From assembly GCA_044375415.1 (NCBI GenBank), contig JBILMS010000042.1:1-29771 (forward strand): a DNA stretch of 29,771 bases. The letters run 5' to 3'. Positions 17,059 through 25,631 of the stretch are shown in pieces. A program made the translations under genes and the position numbers. Below the pieces are notes generated by a model. The model searched no databases, had not been told where the DNA came from, and worked only from the letters and a program-made list of their open reading frames with translations. The stretch is from JAWXBG01 sp044375415. Lineage in GTDB: Bacteria; Bacteroidota; Bacteroidia; Flavobacteriales_D; Sanyastnellaceae. Each line of letters begins with the position of its first letter. Position 1 is the stretch's first letter.

Positions 17059-18867
17059 TTGTCGGTTCAAGAACATATACAATCCATTTTACGCTTACTC
17101 CCTCACGATCCCGGTGTCTATCAATATTTCGATTCCGAGGGAAAGGTTATATATGTAGGGAAAGCTATTGACCTCAAAAATCGGGTAAGTTCCTATTTTC
17201 GAAAAACGGTGGACCGGGGTAAAACCCGTATTCTCGTGCAACACATTGTAGATATCAAATACATTGTGGTAGAAAGCGAAATGGACGCCCTGCTCCTAGA
17301 GAATTCGCTGATTAAAAAATATCAGCCGAGGTACAATATCTTGCTCAAAGACGATAAGACGTACCCGAGTATAGTTATTAAAAATGAGGCATTTCCACGC
17401 ATATACGCCACAAGACAGCGCATAAAAGACGGCTCCGAATACCTTGGTCCCTATACCTCAACCCGGGTAATGCATGGGGTGTTGGATCTGATGAAAAAGA
17501 TATTTCCAATCCGAACATGTTCTCTAAACCTCTCGGATGCCAATATTCAAGCAAAAAAGTTTAAGGTCTGTTTGGAATATCATTTGGGCAATTGCCTCGG
17601 GCCCTGCGAAGGCAAGCAAAACAGGGAAGACTATGAACAAAATGTTCAGGCCATTCGAAAAATAGTTTCTGGGAATTACAATGAAACACTTCGAGAATTT
17701 CGGCGCCATCTGAAAGAATCAGTTGCAGAATATCGATTTGAGCAAGCCCATGAAATCCAGAGTAAAATTGAACTTTTGGAAGGTTTTCAGGCTAAAAGCA
17801 CCATTGTAAATCCGGGAATTCACAACGTCGACGTTTTTTCGATCGTTTCAGACAAAATAGCGGGTTTTGTCAATTACATGAAGATCAACAATGGAGTGGT
17901 AGTTCACGGATACACAGCCGAGTTCCGCAAGCGATTGGATGAATCCGACGCTGAAATTTTGGAACATGCCATATTAACGCTCCGAGATCGTTTTAACAGT
18001 AATTCCAAAGAAATCTACTTGCCATTTGAAGCAGGAATAGCGATGGAAGGAATTCGATTTACCGTACCTCTAAAAGGTGACAAGAAAAAACTTGTTGAAC
18101 TTTCCGAACGCAACGCCAAACTCTGCATGATCGATTCTCACAAACAGCAGGAATTTGTGGATCCGGAGCGACATGTAAAACGCATTATGGAAACCCTCAA
18201 AAGCGATTTGAGGATGCCTGAGACACCCGTCCATATTGAGTGTTTTGACAACTCAAATATCCAAGGAACCAATGCTGTGGGGGCCTGTGTTGTTTTTAAA
18301 AATGCAAAACCGAGTAAAGCCGATTACCGAATATTCAATATTCAAACTGTTCAGGGGCCTGATGACTTCGAATCGATGCGCGAAGTAGTATTCCGAAGAT
18401 ACAGCAGGCTTCTGGAGGAAGCCGAACCGATTCCACAGCTCATCATCATTGATGGTGGAAAAGGTCAGCTCAGTGCTGCGGTAAGCTCGTTGGAAAAACT
18501 AGGGTTATGGGGTAAAGTGACTGTTATCGGAATAGCCAAAAAGCTCGAGGAAATCTACTTTCCCGGTGACACTTTACCTATATACATCGACAAAAAAAGT
18601 GAGTCTCTTAAGCTTATTCAACAACTGCGCAACGAAGCTCACCGCTTTGGTATAACTCGTCATCGGCAGAAACGCAGCAAAGAAGCCCTTCGCTCTGAAC
18701 TAACCGATATAAAGGGCATCGGACGACAAACTGCACAAACCCTATTGTTCCACTTCAAAACCGTTCAAAAGGTTCGAGAGGCCAGTCTCGAAGAACTCGA
18801 GAAGATTGTAAATAAACGAACCGCCCGTATTTTAAGCGAATACTTTGATTCTCAAGAGGAGAAATGA
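17059..18867 (+). CDS. uvrC: Excinuclease ABC subunit C
   Basis: Makes the two incisions of nucleotide excision repair after UvrA and UvrB load on damage. The product of 602 residues shows the GIY-YIG nuclease (PGVYQYFDSEGKVIYVGKA and NRVSSYF), the CLEYHLGNCLGPCEG cysteine motif, a UVR helical pair (YRFEQAHEIQSKIELLEGF), the RNase H-like second nuclease (ECFDNSNIQGTNAVGACVVF, LIIIDGGKGQLSAA) and a C-terminal helix-hairpin-helix (LTDIKGIGRQTAQTLL). There is no ATG near the N-terminus. TTG at 17059 (MSVQEHIQSIL) gives the usual distance to the PGVY motif; an earlier TTG at 17011 would add 16 residues. A near-match -7 box, TATCATTG (17028-17035), lies 23 nt upstream of the 17059 TTG and supports it. 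The stop overlaps a small ORF at ATGA. Confidence 0.95.
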   Translation: MSVQEHIQSILRLLPHDPGVYQYFDSEGKVIYVGKAIDLKNRVSSYFRKTVDRGKTRILVQHIVDIKYIVVESEMDALLLENSLIKKYQPRYNILLKDDKTYPSIVIKNEAFPRIYATRQRIKDGSEYLGPYTSTRVMHGVLDLMKKIFPIRTCSLNLSDANIQAKKFKVCLEYHLGNCLGPCEGKQNREDYEQNVQAIRKIVSGNYNETLREFRRHLKESVAEYRFEQAHEIQSKIELLEGFQAKSTIVNPGIHNVDVFSIVSDKIAGFVNYMKINNGVVVHGYTAEFRKRLDESDAEILEHAILTLRDRFNSNSKEIYLPFEAGIAMEGIRFTVPLKGDKKKLVELSERNAKLCMIDSHKQQEFVDPERHVKRIMETLKSDLRMPETPVHIECFDNSNIQGTNAVGACVVFKNAKPSKADYRIFNIQTVQGPDDFESMREVVFRRYSRLLEEAEPIPQLIIIDGGKGQLSAAVSSLEKLGLWGKVTVIGIAKKLEEIYFPGDTLPIYIDKKSESLKLIQQLRNEAHRFGITRHRQKRSKEALRSELTDIKGIGRQTAQTLLFHFKTVQKVREASLEELEKIVNKRTARILSEYFDSQEEK

Positions 18868-18992
18868 ACAAATCGAATCGAAGAAGTTTCGATCCAAATC
18901 GTGGTCTTCCCTTGTGTGTGAAATACATTTGTCCTGATTTCGTAAATACCGGAAAAATCACTATTCCCGGTTCAAAATATATGTACCAATGA
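18864..18992 (+). CDS. Possible 42-residue protein between uvrC and the PBP gene
   Basis: A 42-codon ORF starting MNKSNRRSFDPNRG and ending GSKYMYQ. Its ATG overlaps the uvrC stop (ATGA) and its TGA overlaps the ATG of the PBP gene (ATGA), so it would couple the three genes without a gap. The product is basic (seven Lys/Arg against two Asp), with two cysteines (LCVKYIC), no signal peptide and no membrane segment. I do not recognise a family. The alternative is that this is only a leader: a TACATTTG promoter-like box lies inside it at 18924-18931. Confidence 0.4.
   Translation: MNKSNRRSFDPNRGLPLCVKYICPDFVNTGKITIPGSKYMYQ
18924..18931 (+). promoter_or_regulatory. Possible internal -7 box TACATTTG ahead of the PBP gene
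   Basis: An exact TAnnTTTG match 57 nt before the PBP ATG, inside the 42-codon ORF. No clear -33 element is present at 19-21 bp. It may give the PBP gene its own promoter within the uvrC operon. Confidence 0.35.
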
Positions 18993-21421
18993 GTCCATCC
19001 AAGAAAAGTGGCAATAAGCGATATGTAAAGTGGTTGTGGATTATAGCCCTTTCACCTCTCTCACTTATTCTACTATTATTTTTTGCTGCTCTCTTGAGCG
19101 GTCTGCCGAATATTCAGACCTTGGCGAATCCGAAGATCAATCTCGCCACTCAGATCTTCACCACCGATAATCAAATTCTCGGTACATACTACCGCGAAAA
19201 TCGCTCGGATGTGAAGTTTCAAGATCTTCCGCCTCATGTGGTTCAGGCGCTTATTGCCACGGAAGATGTTCGTTATAGAGAGCACAGTGGTGTCGATTTT
19301 AAGAGTCTCTTTCGCGCTTTGGCAAGTCTAGGGTCTCAAGGGGGAGGAAGCACTATCACGCAGCAATTGGCAAAAATGCAATTCACCGAGCGTTACGAAA
19401 ATGTGAGCAAAATTCGTCGCGCATGGCAAAAACTGAAGGAAATTATCATTGCAGTCCGACTTGAACGTCACTACACGAAAGATGAAATTATAGCGCTCTA
19501 CTTAAATCAATACGACTTCTTAAACCAAGCGGTTGGAATTAAAAGTGCGGCCCATATCTACTTTAACACAAAACCCGATTCGCTCAATATCGAGCAATCG
19601 GCCATGCTCATAGGGATGCTCCAAAATTCCTCACTATTTAATCCCTTGAAGCGAAAAGAAAAAGTAATGCAGCGACGAGAAGTAGTCTTGAAACAAATGC
19701 AAGTTGCCGGCTTCCTTTCAGAACAACAATATGATTCTCTTCGCGTAATACCAATTGCTCTGGACTTTCAGCGTGTTAGTCACGACGAAGGACCGGCTCC
19801 CTATTTCCGAGAAGTTCTTCGCTCACGAATCGACAACATTCTGACAGAAAAAGATAAAAATGGAAACCTCATTCGGGTAAAAGGTGATGGGACAGCTTAT
19901 GATCTGTATAGAGATGGATTAAAAGTGTACACCACCATCGATTCAAAGTTACAAGCACATGCAGAGTGGGCGGTCAACGAACATATGACCAAAGAACTGC
20001 AAGCTGCTTTTGCTAAAGATACCAAACGAAGAAAGCCGGAGAAATATCCCTTCTACAACGGCATTTCCGAAGATGATCAGGAGCGCATAATGACGGATGC
20101 TGTCAAGTCTAGCGAACGTCATCATTTTTATGCAGGTACTTTATGTCCGGAGTGTAAAAGGCCTAAAGCATACATCGACGAAGAGAAAAATGAAGATGGA
20201 AAAGACATTTTTCATTGCAATGAAGAGCACGGAGGATGTGGACATAAATGGGCTCGTTCAACTAAGGAAGAGATCGAGAAAATATTTAATACACCTGTAA
20301 AAACGAGGGTCTATTGGCCAAGCGGATACAGGGATACATTGATCTCTCCTCTCGACTCTATCAGATACCACAAAGCTATTTTACACGCAGGACTAATGTC
20401 TGTGGAACCCTCCACCGGCCAGATTAAAGCCTGGGTGGGTGGTATTGATTTCAAATACTTCAAATACGACAATGTATATCAATCACGTCGACAAGTAGGT
20501 TCAACATTTAAACCCTTCGTTTATGCCACAGCTTTGCGCAATGGCGATAAACCGTGCAGTAGATATGCCAATTTGCGAACATGTATAGATCTACCTTCAG
20601 GTGGTAAATGGTGTCCAGATAACTCCGATAGCAACTATGGTGGTGAGTACCCACTGTCTTACGCCTTGGCAAATTCTGTCAATACAATAACCGCTGCATT
20701 GATTAAAAAATACGGTGCAGAATCGGTTGTTGCCTTAGCCAAAAACATGGGAGTAAAAAGTAAACTTCCCGCAGTGCCCTCCATAGCGCTTGGAGTAGCA
20801 GAGTTGTCGCTTTACGAAATGGTTGGAGCAAATGCAGTCTTTGTAAATCAGGGTGTTTATATCGAGCCGACATTTATACTTCGAATAGAAGATAAAAATG
20901 GAAATACCATTTATGAAGCAGCACCGGAAATCAAACAAGCATTAAGTCCTGACGTCGCATATCAGACCGTGATGATGATGAAGGGAGTTATACAAGGCGG
21001 AACCGGAAGCAGGCTTATGGGGGGCAGACCCTATGGAGGAATAACCTATCCTACCGCCGGTAAAACAGGTACCACCCAAAATAACACCGATGGCTGGTTC
21101 ATGGGCCTTACACCCGATTTAGTAACCGGTGTTTGGGTAGGAGCACAAGATCCTACCGTGCGTTTTTCGCGCACGAGCCTTGGACAAGGAGCCAATACCG
21201 GATTGCCGATTTACGGGTATTATATGAACAAGGTATATAAAGACCCTTCCATCAAAATTTCCAAATCAGACTTCGAAGCACCCACCGGTTATGATGCTGA
21301 GAGATTCAGATGCACAAATTCCGAAGATCCATTTGCAGAAGAAGATGGTATCGGCGATGAAGAAATATTTGCTCCCATTGACGGAGAAGGCGAATTTGAA
21401 GGTGATGAAAAAGAACAATGA
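18989..21421 (+). CDS. mrcA: Class A penicillin-binding protein (PBP1A), bifunctional transglycosylase/transpeptidase
   Basis: Polymerises and cross-links peptidoglycan at the inner membrane. The 810-residue protein has a cytoplasmic tail, one membrane helix (about residues 13-37), and a GT51 domain with catalytic Glu92 (TEDVRYREHSGVDF) and GGSTITQQLAKMQF. The transpeptidase domain has the nucleophile Ser505 in STFK, SVN at 563-565 and KTG at 692-694, so both activities look intact. Between the two domains, at residues 386-419, is an insert with Cys386, Cys389, Cys410, Cys417 and His419 (LCPECK, then FHCNEEHGGCGHKW) that resembles a zinc ribbon. The C-terminus is very acidic. Its ATG overlaps the stop of the 42-codon ORF after uvrC. 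Confidence 0.95.
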   Translation: MSPSKKSGNKRYVKWLWIIALSPLSLILLLFFAALLSGLPNIQTLANPKINLATQIFTTDNQILGTYYRENRSDVKFQDLPPHVVQALIATEDVRYREHSGVDFKSLFRALASLGSQGGGSTITQQLAKMQFTERYENVSKIRRAWQKLKEIIIAVRLERHYTKDEIIALYLNQYDFLNQAVGIKSAAHIYFNTKPDSLNIEQSAMLIGMLQNSSLFNPLKRKEKVMQRREVVLKQMQVAGFLSEQQYDSLRVIPIALDFQRVSHDEGPAPYFREVLRSRIDNILTEKDKNGNLIRVKGDGTAYDLYRDGLKVYTTIDSKLQAHAEWAVNEHMTKELQAAFAKDTKRRKPEKYPFYNGISEDDQERIMTDAVKSSERHHFYAGTLCPECKRPKAYIDEEKNEDGKDIFHCNEEHGGCGHKWARSTKEEIEKIFNTPVKTRVYWPSGYRDTLISPLDSIRYHKAILHAGLMSVEPSTGQIKAWVGGIDFKYFKYDNVYQSRRQVGSTFKPFVYATALRNGDKPCSRYANLRTCIDLPSGGKWCPDNSDSNYGGEYPLSYALANSVNTITAALIKKYGAESVVALAKNMGVKSKLPAVPSIALGVAELSLYEMVGANAVFVNQGVYIEPTFILRIEDKNGNTIYEAAPEIKQALSPDVAYQTVMMMKGVIQGGTGSRLMGGRPYGGITYPTAGKTGTTQNNTDGWFMGLTPDLVTGVWVGAQDPTVRFSRTSLGQGANTGLPIYGYYMNKVYKDPSIKISKSDFEAPTGYDAERFRCTNSEDPFAEEDGIGDEEIFAPIDGEGEFEGDEKEQ

Positions 21422-21436
21422 TATATCAACGATATA
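21422..21436. repeat. Short inverted repeat before scoA
   Basis: TATATC-AAC-GATATA, a perfect 6-bp inverted repeat in the 22-bp gap between the PBP stop and the scoA ATG. It could be an operator but is AT-rich and short, so chance is possible. Confidence 0.25.
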
Positions 21437-21443
21437 AAAAAGT

Positions 21444-22148
21444 ATGCCGATTAATAAAGTTGTAAAAAACGCAGAAGTAGCTTGTGTCGATATCAAAAAC
21501 GGCATGACACTTATGCTCGGAGGATTTGGCCTGTGCGGAATTCCGGAGAATTGCATTTCTCAATTGGTTAAAATGAATGTTCGCGAGATTACGTGTATTT
21601 CGAATAATGCCGGAGTAGACGATTTCGGGCTTGGCCTACTTCTTCAGAATAAGCAAGTAAAAAAAATGATCAGTTCGTATGTCGGTGAAAACGAAGAATT
21701 TGAACGTCAGATGTTAAGTGGCGAGTTGGAAGTCGAACTTATTCCTCAGGGAACGCTCGCAACCAGATGTATGGCTGCCGGTTATGGTATGCCCGCCATA
21801 TATACTCCTGCAGGTGTAGGAACCGAAGTTGCCATTGGAAAGGAAGTACGGAATTTTAATGGTAAAGACTACTTAATGGAGTTGGCTTTTGATTCTGACT
21901 TTGCGATTGTAAAAGCTTGGAAAGGTGATACCATGGGAAACCTGATTTTCAAAGCCACCTCCCGAAATTTTAATCCGATGATGGCGATGGCCGGAAAAAT
22001 AACCATTGCCGAAGTAGAGGAATTAGTTCCGGCAGGCGAACTTGATCCGGACCAAATTCACACACCGGGTATATATGTACATCGGATATTTCAAGGTGTC
22101 GGATATGAAAAACGAATCGAACAACGGACGGTTAGACCACGCAATTAA
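21444..22148 (+). CDS. scoA: Succinyl-CoA:3-ketoacid CoA-transferase subunit A
   Basis: With subunit B it moves CoA from succinyl-CoA to acetoacetate, allowing use of ketone bodies and of acetoacetate from leucine breakdown. The 234-residue product has the glycine-rich start GMTLMLGGFGLCGIPEN, the SNNAGVDDFGLG segment, LIPQGTLATRCMAAGYGMPA and YTPAGVGTEVAIGKE, all typical of the alpha subunit. It begins 22 bp after the PBP gene and ends 27 bp before scoB, on the same strand. The tight spacing to the PBP gene leaves room for shared transcription, but the functions are unrelated. Confidence 0.96.
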   Translation: MPINKVVKNAEVACVDIKNGMTLMLGGFGLCGIPENCISQLVKMNVREITCISNNAGVDDFGLGLLLQNKQVKKMISSYVGENEEFERQMLSGELEVELIPQGTLATRCMAAGYGMPAIYTPAGVGTEVAIGKEVRNFNGKDYLMELAFDSDFAIVKAWKGDTMGNLIFKATSRNFNPMMAMAGKITIAEVEELVPAGELDPDQIHTPGIYVHRIFQGVGYEKRIEQRTVRPRN

Positions 22149-22175
22149 AAAAACTGTTTTAAATCAAAAGAATAT

Positions 22176-22832
22176 ATGCCACTCGATAAAATCGGAATAG
22201 CCAAACGTATTGCAAGAGAAGTTAAAGATGGAATGTATGTCAATCTCGGAATAGGTATTCCCACGCTAGTGGCCAACTATATTCCCGAAGGAATAGAAGT
22301 TGTTCTTCAAAGTGAAAACGGGCTTTTGGGTATGGGGCCCTTCCCTATCGAGGGTTCCGAAGATCCTGATTTAATAAACGCCGGTAAGCAAACTATTACT
22401 ACACTTCCCGGTTCTGTATTTTTCGATAGTGCGTTGAGTTTTGGAATGATCCGATCTCAAAAAGTGGATCTGACTATTCTTGGTGCCATGGAAGTAAGCG
22501 AACATGGGGACATCGCCAATTGGAAAGTTCCCGGTAAAATGGTGAAAGGCATGGGTGGTGCAATGGACCTTGTTGCTTCCGCGAAAAACATTATTGTTGC
22601 TATGCAACACTGCGACAAACAAGGTAATTCTAAACTTTTGCCTTCTTGTTCTTTACCACTAACCGGAGTTGCTTGTGTGAAAAAAGTCGTAACCGATTTG
22701 GCTGTGCTCGATATAAGAGATGGCGCCTTTCATCTCATAGAACTCGCACCCGGAGTGACCGTGGACGAAGTGAGAGCCAAAACAGCCGGTGTCCTGGTAG
22801 TAGATGCCAATGTGCGTGAGATGGTGCTGTAG
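22176..22832 (+). CDS. scoB: Succinyl-CoA:3-ketoacid CoA-transferase subunit B
   Basis: The catalytic subunit. The 218-residue product carries the CoA-transferase signature SENGLLGMGPFP with the nucleophile Glu47, which forms the glutamyl-CoA thioester. It also shows VNLGIGIPTLVANY near the N-terminus, and later LGAMEVSEHGDIANWKVPGK and GMGGAMDLVASAKN. The length and motifs are complete. The ATG at 22176 follows scoA by 27 bp, consistent with a two-gene unit and a heteromeric enzyme. The MBOAT gene starts 44 bp downstream with no terminator visible in between. Confidence 0.97.
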   Translation: MPLDKIGIAKRIAREVKDGMYVNLGIGIPTLVANYIPEGIEVVLQSENGLLGMGPFPIEGSEDPDLINAGKQTITTLPGSVFFDSALSFGMIRSQKVDLTILGAMEVSEHGDIANWKVPGKMVKGMGGAMDLVASAKNIIVAMQHCDKQGNSKLLPSCSLPLTGVACVKKVVTDLAVLDIRDGAFHLIELAPGVTVDEVRAKTAGVLVVDANVREMVL

Positions 22833-22876
22833 TTTTCTAAACGAATTAACTAAACCTTCGTTCATACGAGTATCGG

Positions 22877-24304
22877 ATGCTATTCAACTCATTAGAATTT
22901 CTTCTTTTTTTTCCCGTAGTACTCGTACTCTACTATCTGCTTCCCTTTAGATATCGCTGGCTTCTTTTGCTAATAGCTAGCTACTACTTTTATATGGGTT
23001 GGGAGCCGGCGTATGCGTCGTTGCTATTGCTGACAACTACAGTTGATTATTTGGTTGCCAATAGAATTCAGCACACAGCCGATCAGCGATTAAGAAAGGG
23101 CTGGCTTATTTTAAGTCTGTGCATCAATCTCGGTATATTATTTTACTTTAAATACTTCGGCTTTTTTATTGAAAACATCGAACATCTTACCGGATCTGAA
23201 ATTAAATATGCGGAGTTCTTGCTTCCTGTTGGAGTGAGTTTTTACACGTTTCAAGAAATGGGTTATGTAATCGATGTTTATCGAGGAGAACTCAAAGCGG
23301 AACGACATTTCGGCAAGTTTGCTTTGTTCGTTTCATATTTCCCGCAATTGGTGGCCGGTCCGATTGAAAGGGCCAGCAATCTCATGCATCAGCTGAAGGA
23401 AAATGTCAAAATCAATTACGAGAATTTTTCTATTGGTGGTAAAAAAATTATCTGGGGCTTATTCAAGAAAGTTGTAATTGCAGATAATCTTTCTCCGTTA
23501 GTTGATCGCATTTTCGACACCCCGGAGAATTACTCTTGGTATTGGCTCTTGCTGGCGACCTACTTTTTTGCTTTTCAGATTTACTGCGATTTCTCCGGTT
23601 ATTCGGACATCGCGATTGGGGTAGCAAGATGCATGGGAGTTCGTCTTATGGAAAATTTCCGAATACCGTATTTGTCACGAAGCATTCGCGAATTTTGGAG
23701 TCGTTGGCATATCTCGTTGAGCACATGGTTCAGAGACTACTTATACATTCCACTAGGTGGAAATCGGAAGGGTCCGACACGAACACAACTCAATCTTCTT
23801 GTCGTATTTATAATTAGTGGATTTTGGCACGGGGCTGCATGGACATTCATTATTTGGGGAGCGCTACACGGTATTTATCTAGTCATTGAATTGATTTTAT
23901 CGAAAAGAACATGGTGGAAAGAATACAGTCAAGGAAGGCATTCTGTATTCACGGTTATAGGCATCTTTATTTTATTCAATTTGGTTTGTTTGGGATGGAT
24001 ATTTTTTCGAGCGGAAAACTTAACAGATGCCACCGGCATTATTACCAATATTTTTACCTTACATGAAAGTCCCGGCCCTATTCATCGATCCATTTTATGG
24101 TTGGGTATGGTTGGGATCGCCATTAAAATTGGCCTCGTACTTTTCTTGTTTATCACCGACGAAAAAATTCATTTGCTTTCTGCCGGTCACCTGAAAGACT
24201 CGTGGATTCACAAATATAGAATGCCAATTTTTGCTGCCTTAGTTGCAGCCATTGCCTTTTTAGGAAATTGGGGAGATGTACAATTTATTTATTTCCAATT
24301 CTAA
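22877..24304 (+). CDS. MBOAT-family O-acyltransferase (AlgI-like)
   Basis: A 475-residue polytopic membrane protein with about ten or more hydrophobic segments. It has the AlgI-type core: YFPQLVAGPIERA, the cytoplasmic motif REFWSRWHISLSTWFRDYLY followed by IPLGGNRKG, and the catalytic histidine in SGFWHGAAWTFIIWG (His318). Such proteins take an acyl group, usually acetyl, and pass it across the membrane to a partner that modifies a surface polysaccharide, teichoic acid or similar polymer. Its stop overlaps the ATG of the next gene at TAATG. That gene encodes an SGNH-like protein, which matches the usual MBOAT/SGNH pairing. The target polymer is unknown, and no polymer synthesis genes lie beside it. 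Confidence 0.93.
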   Translation: MLFNSLEFLLFFPVVLVLYYLLPFRYRWLLLLIASYYFYMGWEPAYASLLLLTTTVDYLVANRIQHTADQRLRKGWLILSLCINLGILFYFKYFGFFIENIEHLTGSEIKYAEFLLPVGVSFYTFQEMGYVIDVYRGELKAERHFGKFALFVSYFPQLVAGPIERASNLMHQLKENVKINYENFSIGGKKIIWGLFKKVVIADNLSPLVDRIFDTPENYSWYWLLLATYFFAFQIYCDFSGYSDIAIGVARCMGVRLMENFRIPYLSRSIREFWSRWHISLSTWFRDYLYIPLGGNRKGPTRTQLNLLVVFIISGFWHGAAWTFIIWGALHGIYLVIELILSKRTWWKEYSQGRHSVFTVIGIFILFNLVCLGWIFFRAENLTDATGIITNIFTLHESPGPIHRSILWLGMVGIAIKIGLVLFLFITDEKIHLLSAGHLKDSWIHKYRMPIFAALVAAIAFLGNWGDVQFIYFQF

Positions 24305-25245
24305 TGAAAAAGATTGCGTACAAATCACTTCAGTTGTTCTTGCTTTCGACATTGGCTTATCTAGCGCTTGTTTGTGTTCTAAATATTACTAGTATTCGAG
24401 GAAGAAGTATGGCCAGTTGGGCCACTTCCTATGTACAGCGAATAGGTGAACAGGAATGGTATACGTTTCGCGATCTTGACTCTTCTGCTACGCGATACGA
24501 TTTCATTGCACTCGGTTCGTCGCACGCAATGCATGGTTATGATCCCCGGCTCTTTCGAAAACACGGGTATGAGTTATTCAATTTTGGTAGTTCGAATCAG
24601 CACAGTCAGATTTCATACATGCTGGCTAAATATTACCTAGACCGTGAAGAGAAACCGACTTTTTTAATCGACGTTTATCATGCTGTATATGAAGGCGACG
24701 ACTGGGAGAGTGCATTTCGATACATCGCCAATGCACCGGACACTAAGGCTGCATGGCACGTCGTTCGAGACCACTGGGATATGCGAACGTTGAATGCATT
24801 TGTAAGTAGAATGTTTCGCAATGAATTAAATGCCGATATGGATTGCAAACGATATGTAGAGAATGGCTTTTGCAGCAACACGGATACTATCAAAATAGAA
24901 CTAGTTGCATTAGATCCAAACCCCGACTTGAGACAAGTTCATTTTGATGCACTCGACAGTTTAATTACGCTTGTTGAAAGAAGAGGATCAAAAGTCATTC
25001 TGGTGGCACACCCCATGACCAATGCACCTGAATTTGGAAATGTTCACCAGAAATTTTTGCAAAAGCTAAATCCGATTATCGAAAAACATAACGTGCCTTT
25101 TATCGATCATACATTAGAAAAGTACTTGAATGATCGGGAACATTTCTACAATCAAACCCACTTGAACCAAGCTGGGATCGATATCTTTAATGAGAAACTT
25201 TTTGAAGAATTTGCACAAAGAAATCTTCTTCCAAAAAAAGAATAA
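24304..25245 (+). CDS. SGNH-like membrane-anchored partner of the MBOAT acyltransferase
   Basis: A 313-residue protein with an N-terminal membrane anchor (about residues 8-28) and an extracytoplasmic domain. The block I serine is in ALGSSHAMHGYDP (Ser72/Ser73), and the C-terminal block holding the catalytic His reads FYNQTHLNQAG (His286). The position three residues before the histidine, normally Asp, is Asn283. The pattern resembles DltD/AlgJ-like proteins that finish O-acetylation outside the membrane. I chose ATG at 24304, which overlaps the MBOAT stop and begins MKKIAYKSLQLFLL, a natural anchor; an upstream ATG at 24268 lies inside the MBOAT gene. Assignment to a specific polymer is not possible. 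Confidence 0.78.
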   Translation: MKKIAYKSLQLFLLSTLAYLALVCVLNITSIRGRSMASWATSYVQRIGEQEWYTFRDLDSSATRYDFIALGSSHAMHGYDPRLFRKHGYELFNFGSSNQHSQISYMLAKYYLDREEKPTFLIDVYHAVYEGDDWESAFRYIANAPDTKAAWHVVRDHWDMRTLNAFVSRMFRNELNADMDCKRYVENGFCSNTDTIKIELVALDPNPDLRQVHFDALDSLITLVERRGSKVILVAHPMTNAPEFGNVHQKFLQKLNPIIEKHNVPFIDHTLEKYLNDREHFYNQTHLNQAGIDIFNEKLFEEFAQRNLLPKKE

Positions 25246-25257
25246 ATTCAAGGTTCC

Positions 25258-25608
25258 TTATAGTTCCATTTCAACACTTACACTTTCCGAATGACCATCC
25301 ATAGGTGCAGATAACTTTGCGATTTTCACCCAACACTTTTGAGCACCGGTAAATTCTCTTTTCATCTCTTTTAAAATACGTAACGCAACGTGTTCGATCA
25401 ATCGAGATCGAATAGCCATCTGGTCGCGAACAATTTTATTGAGCGTCACATAGTCTATCGTTTCCGACAAAATATCGGACTCTGCCGCTCGAGTAAAATC
25501 AACGTTAACAGCAATATCTACGATGTAGTGTGTCCCGATAATAGCCTCCTCCGGCAAACAGCCGTGATGTGCATACACTCGAATAGAATTTACACGAATT
25601 ACCCCCAT
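25258..25608 (-). CDS. folB: Dihydroneopterin aldolase
   Basis: Cleaves 7,8-dihydroneopterin to 6-hydroxymethyl-dihydropterin in folate synthesis. The 116-residue product is of normal size and has AHHGCLPEEAIIG (with the pterin-region glutamates Glu20/Glu21), SETIDYVTL, SRLIEHVALRIL, and the active-site lysine in IAKLSAPMDG (Lys98). The start is ATG at 25608, 23 bp after the gltX stop, and there is no promoter box between them, so it is probably co-transcribed with gltX. It converges with the SGNH gene across a 12-bp gap with no terminator. Confidence 0.95.
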   Translation of the reverse strand: MGVIRVNSIRVYAHHGCLPEEAIIGTHYIVDIAVNVDFTRAAESDILSETIDYVTLNKIVRDQMAIRSRLIEHVALRILKEMKREFTGAQKCWVKIAKLSAPMDGHSESVSVEMEL

Positions 25609-25631
25609 ACTCTTTTATTGAACTAGTGTTT

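Noticed and set aside
24268..24303. Upstream ATG for the SGNH-like gene
   Set aside because: It lies within the MBOAT coding region. The ATG at 24304 gives a natural membrane anchor and a typical TAATG overlap.
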